Origin: Sphingomonadales bacterium
GTDB taxonomy: Bacteria; Pseudomonadota; Alphaproteobacteria; Sphingomonadales; Sphingomonadaceae
Length of the DNA stretch: 40,903 bases
Assembly: GCA_012032285.1 (NCBI GenBank)
Contig: JAAURJ010000025.1
Location: 1 to 40,903, forward strand
Direction of reading: 5' to 3'
The notes below the pieces were generated by a model. That model was not told where the DNA came from. It saw only the letters and a list, made by a program, of their open reading frames with translations, and made no database searches. Within the stretch, counting starts at the first letter, position 1; every line of letters starts with the position of its first letter. The translations under genes and the position numbers were made by a program. Positions 37,114 through 40,903 of this stretch are shown here, one piece after another.

Positions 37114-38145
37114 TTAGCGGGACGATCCCCGAACCATCAGCTTGACCGGCAAGGCGCAGGATTGCACCTCTTCGCCGTCAATTTTGCGGATCAAGGCGGT
37201 CACAAGCGCTTCCCCCGCAGCTTTCAAATCCTGCATCACCGTGGTCAACGGCGGGGCCGTCATACTGGCGGCGGGAATATCGTCAAAACCGGCAATGGCA
37301 ACATCGCCGGGGATGGTCTTGCCCGCTGCTTGTAAGGCCCGCATCGCACCAATGGCGATTAAGTCGGAGGCTGCAAAAACCGCGTCAAATTTGCGGCCTT
37401 GGTCCAAAAACTGGGCGATTGCATTTTCGCCCGTTGTCTCCGCGCTAAAACCTTCGGCTTGAAGCGCGGGATCATAGGCAATTCCGGCTTCGGCCAAGGC
37501 ATCGCGGTATCCTTTCCAGCGGGCTTCAAATTCCGGCGCATGGCTTGATGCGGTGCCGATAAAGGCGATGCGTTTGCGCCCCTGTTCAATCAAATGGCGC
37601 ACCGCCGCCAATCCGCCGCCATAATTGTCCGAACCCAAAGTCAGACCCGGTTCATCTGTCAAAGGCAAACCCCAGCGGACAAAATCGGTGCCTTGATCGA
37701 CCAAATTGGTCAACCTTTCGCGATATTGTTCATAATCACCATAGCCCAAAAGGATCAGGCCGTCTGCTTTGTGGCTATCCTGATAATCAATATGCCAATT
37801 GCCCGAAAGCTGTTGGAAAGAGATGAGCAGATCATAACAACGCAGGGCGCATTGCCGAGTGATTGACCCCAGCATTGACAGGAAAAAGGGATTGATATGG
37901 CTGCCATCAGGCGCAGGGTCTTCGAAAAAAAGCAGCGCGAGTGTTTTCGAATGTTGTGAACGCAACGAAGAGGCGTTTTTATCAACGCGGTAGTTTAACT
38001 CCTGCGCAATTTGTTCGATGCGGTCGCGCGTCGCCTTGCTCACCGACGGGCTCCCGCGCAAGGCACGCGACACCGTGGGCTGCGACACGCCCGCCAGATA
38101 GGCAATATCAAACGAAGTAGGCTTGCGTGATGGCAAGCGGCCCAT
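37114..38145 (-). CDS. LacI-family transcriptional regulator of the sugar-uptake locus
   Basis: Repressor/activator of 343 residues. The HTH begins TSFDIAYLAGVSQPTVSRALRG with the usual hinge NASSLRSQHSKTLALLF. The sugar-binding domain carries FIGTASSHAPEFEARWKGYRD, AVFAASDLIAIGAMRALQAAG, IPGDVAIAGFDDIPAA and PPLTTVMQDLKAAGEAL. The ATG at 38145 was chosen; the longer frame runs through the promoter region. It is divergent from the TonB receptor and upstream of the carrier, and ATACGTAT operators lie before both, so it likely controls both. Confidence 0.92.
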   Translation of the reverse strand: MGRLPSRKPTSFDIAYLAGVSQPTVSRALRGSPSVSKATRDRIEQIAQELNYRVDKNASSLRSQHSKTLALLFFEDPAPDGSHINPFFLSMLGSITRQCALRCYDLLISFQQLSGNWHIDYQDSHKADGLILLGYGDYEQYRERLTNLVDQGTDFVRWGLPLTDEPGLTLGSDNYGGGLAAVRHLIEQGRKRIAFIGTASSHAPEFEARWKGYRDALAEAGIAYDPALQAEGFSAETTGENAIAQFLDQGRKFDAVFAASDLIAIGAMRALQAAGKTIPGDVAIAGFDDIPAASMTAPPLTTVMQDLKAAGEALVTALIRKIDGEEVQSCALPVKLMVRGSSR

Positions 38146-38280
38146 AATGTCACTCCCGCCGGTGCAATATTGCACCTCTCTTTTATATGAAAATTTGTTT
38201 AGGCTTTTGTAGCGGAAATGCAAGCAAACAGCGGCAATTCCACTGTTGCTTTTGGGCGACATGATGCGGCGCAGCATAAG

Positions 38281-38309
38281 TTGCGTATACGTATGCAAAC
38301 TATGCATAG
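38281..38309. promoter_or_regulatory. LacI-type operator in the regulator/receptor divergent gap
   Basis: GCGTATACGTATGCAA (38283-38298) contains the ATACGTATGC core found perfectly at 37084. CTATGCATAG, a perfect 10-bp palindrome, follows at 38300-38309. They sit about 120 bases before the receptor start and 140 before the regulator start. Confidence 0.6.
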
Positions 38310-38431
38310 CGATATTTTGCAGCTTAGAAGCGGCCAACTTTGGGAGAGGAATCGCGGTATATGCGCGCCCTGACCCAGAGAATTGTCAAATAAGGCGCCA
38401 TCGAAAACGCCTGAACAGCTGGGGAGTGAAC

Positions 38432-40903
38432 ATGAAAAAGTCTAATTTTGGCAGCCGAAAATTGCTGATGAATGCGAGCCGCACCGCGCTGGGCATGGTG
38501 ATGATCCTGTCCGCGCAAAACGCCTTTGCACAGGATGCAGCCGAAGACGCCGAACAAGCAGCAGAAGAAGGTGATGCCATCGTCGTAACCGGTTTCCGCG
38601 CCAGCCTTGAAAGCGCGGTGAATGAGAAGAAAACCAATGACCAGATTATCGAATCGGTTAAAGCAGAGGATATCGGTAAGCTTCCCGATTCATCAATTGG
38701 TGAATCCATTGCCCGTTTGCCAGGCATAACATCACAGCGCCTTAACGGCCGCGCCAATGTTATTGCCATTCGCGGATTTGGACCTGATTTTTCGCAAACA
38801 TTGCTGAATGGACGCGAGCAGACATCTACAGGTGATAACCGCGCGGTTGAATTTGACCAATATCCCTCTGAAGTCGTTAATCAGGTTGTGATCTATAAGT
38901 CACCTGCGGCATCGGTCGTAGGGCAAGGGCTTGTCGGAACGATCGACATTCGCACCATTCGCCCGCTAGAAGCGGGCAAGCAGATTATCGCTTTTGGTGC
39001 GCGTGGCTCTTATGCTGACTTAGGTAAGCTGAATGCGGGTTCACGTGACCTTGGTTACCGCGTCAATGGCACATTTGTAGATCAATTTGCAGATGATACT
39101 GTCGGCGTGGCGCTCGCGGCTTCTTATGTTGATGAACCTTATCAGCTTCAGGAATTCAATGCTTGGGGTTATGCAGGCGCGGGCAATGCAGCTTCGCCAT
39201 CTGTTATTGGCGGATCGAAATCCTTTGTAACGTCGACCCGGCTTAAGCGTTTGGGTTTATCGGGTACATTTCAAGTCCAAGCTACGGACAATATCACGCT
39301 AACTGCTGACGGTTTTTATTCCAATTTCGATGATGATCAATCGAAGCGGGGCATCGAATTGCCTTTGGGCTTTGGCGCATTTGGAACAACGACAGCCATT
39401 GAAACTGTAGAAGATGGTTTTGCGACATCAGGTACATTTGGCAATGTTCGCGGTGTTGTTCGTAACGATATTTTCCAACGTAAAGCTGATCTTTATTCGC
39501 TTGGCTTCAATGCCGAATATAAGGGCGATGATGGCTGGTCTGCCTTTGCCGATTTCGGCTTTTCGCGCACTGACCGTAATGAATTGAGCATTGAAAGCTA
39601 TGCTGGCACCGGGTTTAATGGCGATGATACGGGCAATGGCGCATCGGCAACGATTGATTTTGTTTCCGGCCCAACCGGCACGATATTCGATCCCTCGCTT
39701 GATTATAGTGATCCGACAGCGATTTTCCTAACCGATCCGCTCGGTTGGGGGGGCGGCACTGAGCCGCAGGCTGGCTACTATAATAACCGCATCATCAATG
39801 ATGAATTGAAGCAATATCGAATCGGTGTCAGCAAAGAGTTTGAAGGATTTTTAAGCGCAATCCGCTTTGGTTGGAACTATACTGACCGGGATAAAAGGTT
39901 GACGCCAGACGAATCGCTTGTACGCCTTTCCGGTAATGCAACAACCTTGCCTATTCCGGCTGGCGAACTGCTGCGTTCAACAGATTTGACCTATCTCGGC
40001 TTGGGCCCGATTGTCAGCTATGATGCCCGCAACCTGATCGCAAATGGTACTTTGGTTTTGGAACCAAACACGTCTAACGACATTCCGGCCAAAGCGTTCC
40101 GCATTCGCGAAGATTTAATGACGCTTTATCTGCAAGCTGACATGGAACAAGAATTTAGCGGCGGTGTTTTAACGGGCAATTTTGGTGTTCAAGCAGTAAA
40201 TACATCGCAAAAAGCGAGCGGCCTTTCGTTCATCGGCGATGCCACGGTTGGGACCCCGGTTTCCGGCGGCGATGATTATTGGGATATACTGCCAAGCGCA
40301 AACCTGTCGCTGCGTTTTGACAGCGATTTCATTGTCCGTCTTGCCGCATCCCGTCAGGTGCAGCGCCCAAGGCTCGATGATTTGCGCGCTGCGCTTGAAT
40401 ATAATGTCAGCAATGTGAGCATCACACTTCCAGGCGGCGGCACGGAAAATGTGCGCGTTATCCAAGGTAATGGAGGTAATCCGAATTTACGTCCTTACCG
40501 CGCCAATGCAGTGGATTTGAACATTGAAAAATATTTCGGCAATTCGGCAGGCGTCGTTTCGCTGCAGCTATTCTATAAGGATATTAAAAACTATATTGAC
40601 GATTCATCGCGGCTGTTTGACTTTAGCGGTTTCCCGTTACCTGCAGGAGAAGCTCCGGAATCAATCATCGGCGTCCTGAACACCAAAGTGAATACCGGAG
40701 GGGGCAGCCTTTATGGCGCTGAATTGGCAGCAACTTTGCCTTTTGACATCTTCACTGGCGCTTTGGACGGTTTCGGTATTACAGGAGGCATCGGTTATAC
40801 CAAAACCAAGGTGCGCGATGCCCAGGGCAATGTAGACCAGATACCCGGCTATTCAAAATGGGTGGCCAATGCGACCGCTTATTTCGAAAAATGGGGCTTT
40901 AAT
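38432..40903 (+). CDS. TonB-dependent receptor (TonB_Xanth_Caul type), 3' end cut by window
   Basis: Outer-membrane beta-barrel transporter, 824 codons present and still open at the window edge. A signal peptide (TALGMVMILSAQNAFAQ) is followed by the TonB box AIVVTGFRASLESAVNEK. The plug domain shows SVKAEDIGKLPDSSIGESIARLPGI, RANVIAIRGFGPDFSQTLLNGR and EVVNQVVIYKSPAASVVGQG, then GTIDIRTIRPLEAG. The barrel follows with many Tyr-flanked strands. This family imports sugars in Caulobacter and sphingomonads. Divergent from a LacI regulator next to an MFS oligosaccharide carrier, it would bring the sugar across the outer membrane. No frame break seen. Confidence 0.93.
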   Translation, partial: MKKSNFGSRKLLMNASRTALGMVMILSAQNAFAQDAAEDAEQAAEEGDAIVVTGFRASLESAVNEKKTNDQIIESVKAEDIGKLPDSSIGESIARLPGITSQRLNGRANVIAIRGFGPDFSQTLLNGREQTSTGDNRAVEFDQYPSEVVNQVVIYKSPAASVVGQGLVGTIDIRTIRPLEAGKQIIAFGARGSYADLGKLNAGSRDLGYRVNGTFVDQFADDTVGVALAASYVDEPYQLQEFNAWGYAGAGNAASPSVIGGSKSFVTSTRLKRLGLSGTFQVQATDNITLTADGFYSNFDDDQSKRGIELPLGFGAFGTTTAIETVEDGFATSGTFGNVRGVVRNDIFQRKADLYSLGFNAEYKGDDGWSAFADFGFSRTDRNELSIESYAGTGFNGDDTGNGASATIDFVSGPTGTIFDPSLDYSDPTAIFLTDPLGWGGGTEPQAGYYNNRIINDELKQYRIGVSKEFEGFLSAIRFGWNYTDRDKRLTPDESLVRLSGNATTLPIPAGELLRSTDLTYLGLGPIVSYDARNLIANGTLVLEPNTSNDIPAKAFRIREDLMTLYLQADMEQEFSGGVLTGNFGVQAVNTSQKASGLSFIGDATVGTPVSGGDDYWDILPSANLSLRFDSDFIVRLAASRQVQRPRLDDLRAALEYNVSNVSITLPGGGTENVRVIQGNGGNPNLRPYRANAVDLNIEKYFGNSAGVVSLQLFYKDIKNYIDDSSRLFDFSGFPLPAGEAPESIIGVLNTKVNTGGGSLYGAELAATLPFDIFTGALDGFGITGGIGYTKTKVRDAQGNVDQIPGYSKWVANATAYFEKWGFN

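Noticed and set aside
1-40903. CRISPR arrays, tRNA/rRNA genes, prophage genes
   Set aside because: No regularly spaced direct repeats, no T-loop or GTTCAA-type tRNA ends, and no phage structural genes were seen anywhere in the window.

Overview
The window looks like chromosomal DNA of an alphaproteobacterium of the sphingomonad group (Sphingopyxis or Sphingorhabdus-like; family-level inference). The grounds are a ybgC-tolQRAB-pal cluster with sphingomonad-like proteins, a TonB_Xanth_Caul-type receptor beside a LacI regulator and a sugar MFS carrier, exact alphaproteobacterial SOS boxes (GTTC-N7-GTTC), and moderate to high GC. Most of it is ordinary core genome: polyphosphate kinase (partial), ruvA/ruvB, Tol-Pal, exonuclease III, ribA, etfBA, sucC, rpmJ, acs, ispG and uvrA.

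Layout. 1-877: ppk, minus strand, cut by the window edge. 1043-3833: SOS-box-headed ruvA ... ruvB cluster interrupted by an AT-rich gene and a ParD/ParE toxin-antitoxin pair. 3923-8518: ybgC-tolQ-tolR-tolA-tolB-pal envelope operon. 8728-10586: xth and ribA. 10637-14742, minus strand: etfBA, sucC, a HAD phosphatase and rpmJ. 14894-20448: a lipoprotein, an M14 carboxypeptidase, an unusual gene whose reconstructed product carries two HEPN-type R-x4-H motifs, and acetyl-CoA synthetase. 20681-23810, minus strand: S1/P1 nuclease, isoaspartyl peptidase and acyltransferase. 23987-28479: ispG, a thioredoxin-like protein, a lipoprotein (minus), a retropepsin-like protease, an EamA transporter and an L,D-transpeptidase. 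28506-29863: a minus-strand lipoprotein/helical-protein pair of unknown function. 30068-32964: SOS-box-headed uvrA. 32965-35463: an accessory patch with an orphan Rhs/YD-repeat toxin tip (HExxH motif), a likely immunity lipoprotein, an Rhs core fragment carrying a palindromic repeat, and an IS3-family element. 35461-40903: a sugar-uptake locus (MFS carrier, LacI regulator, TonB-dependent receptor running off the window) with matching ATACGTAT operators.

Caution on sequence quality: at least fifteen single-base frame breaks occur, mostly in short homopolymers, including in genes that are normally essential or highly conserved (tolR, ruvB, etfB, uvrA, acs). In every gene, correcting single bases restores a whole number of codons and a normal family length, so I read them as assembly or sequencing indels rather than mutations, and I annotate the genes at full length. 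No CRISPR array, tRNA or rRNA gene was seen.

Most interesting: (i) a ParDE module and a second foreign-looking gene lodged inside an SOS-controlled ruvAB operon, with parE and ruvB sharing an ATGA stop/start; (ii) a roughly 444-residue protein with two R-x4-H motifs about 200 residues apart; (iii) the orphan Rhs metalloprotease-like tip with its putative lipoprotein immunity partner, truncated by the IS.
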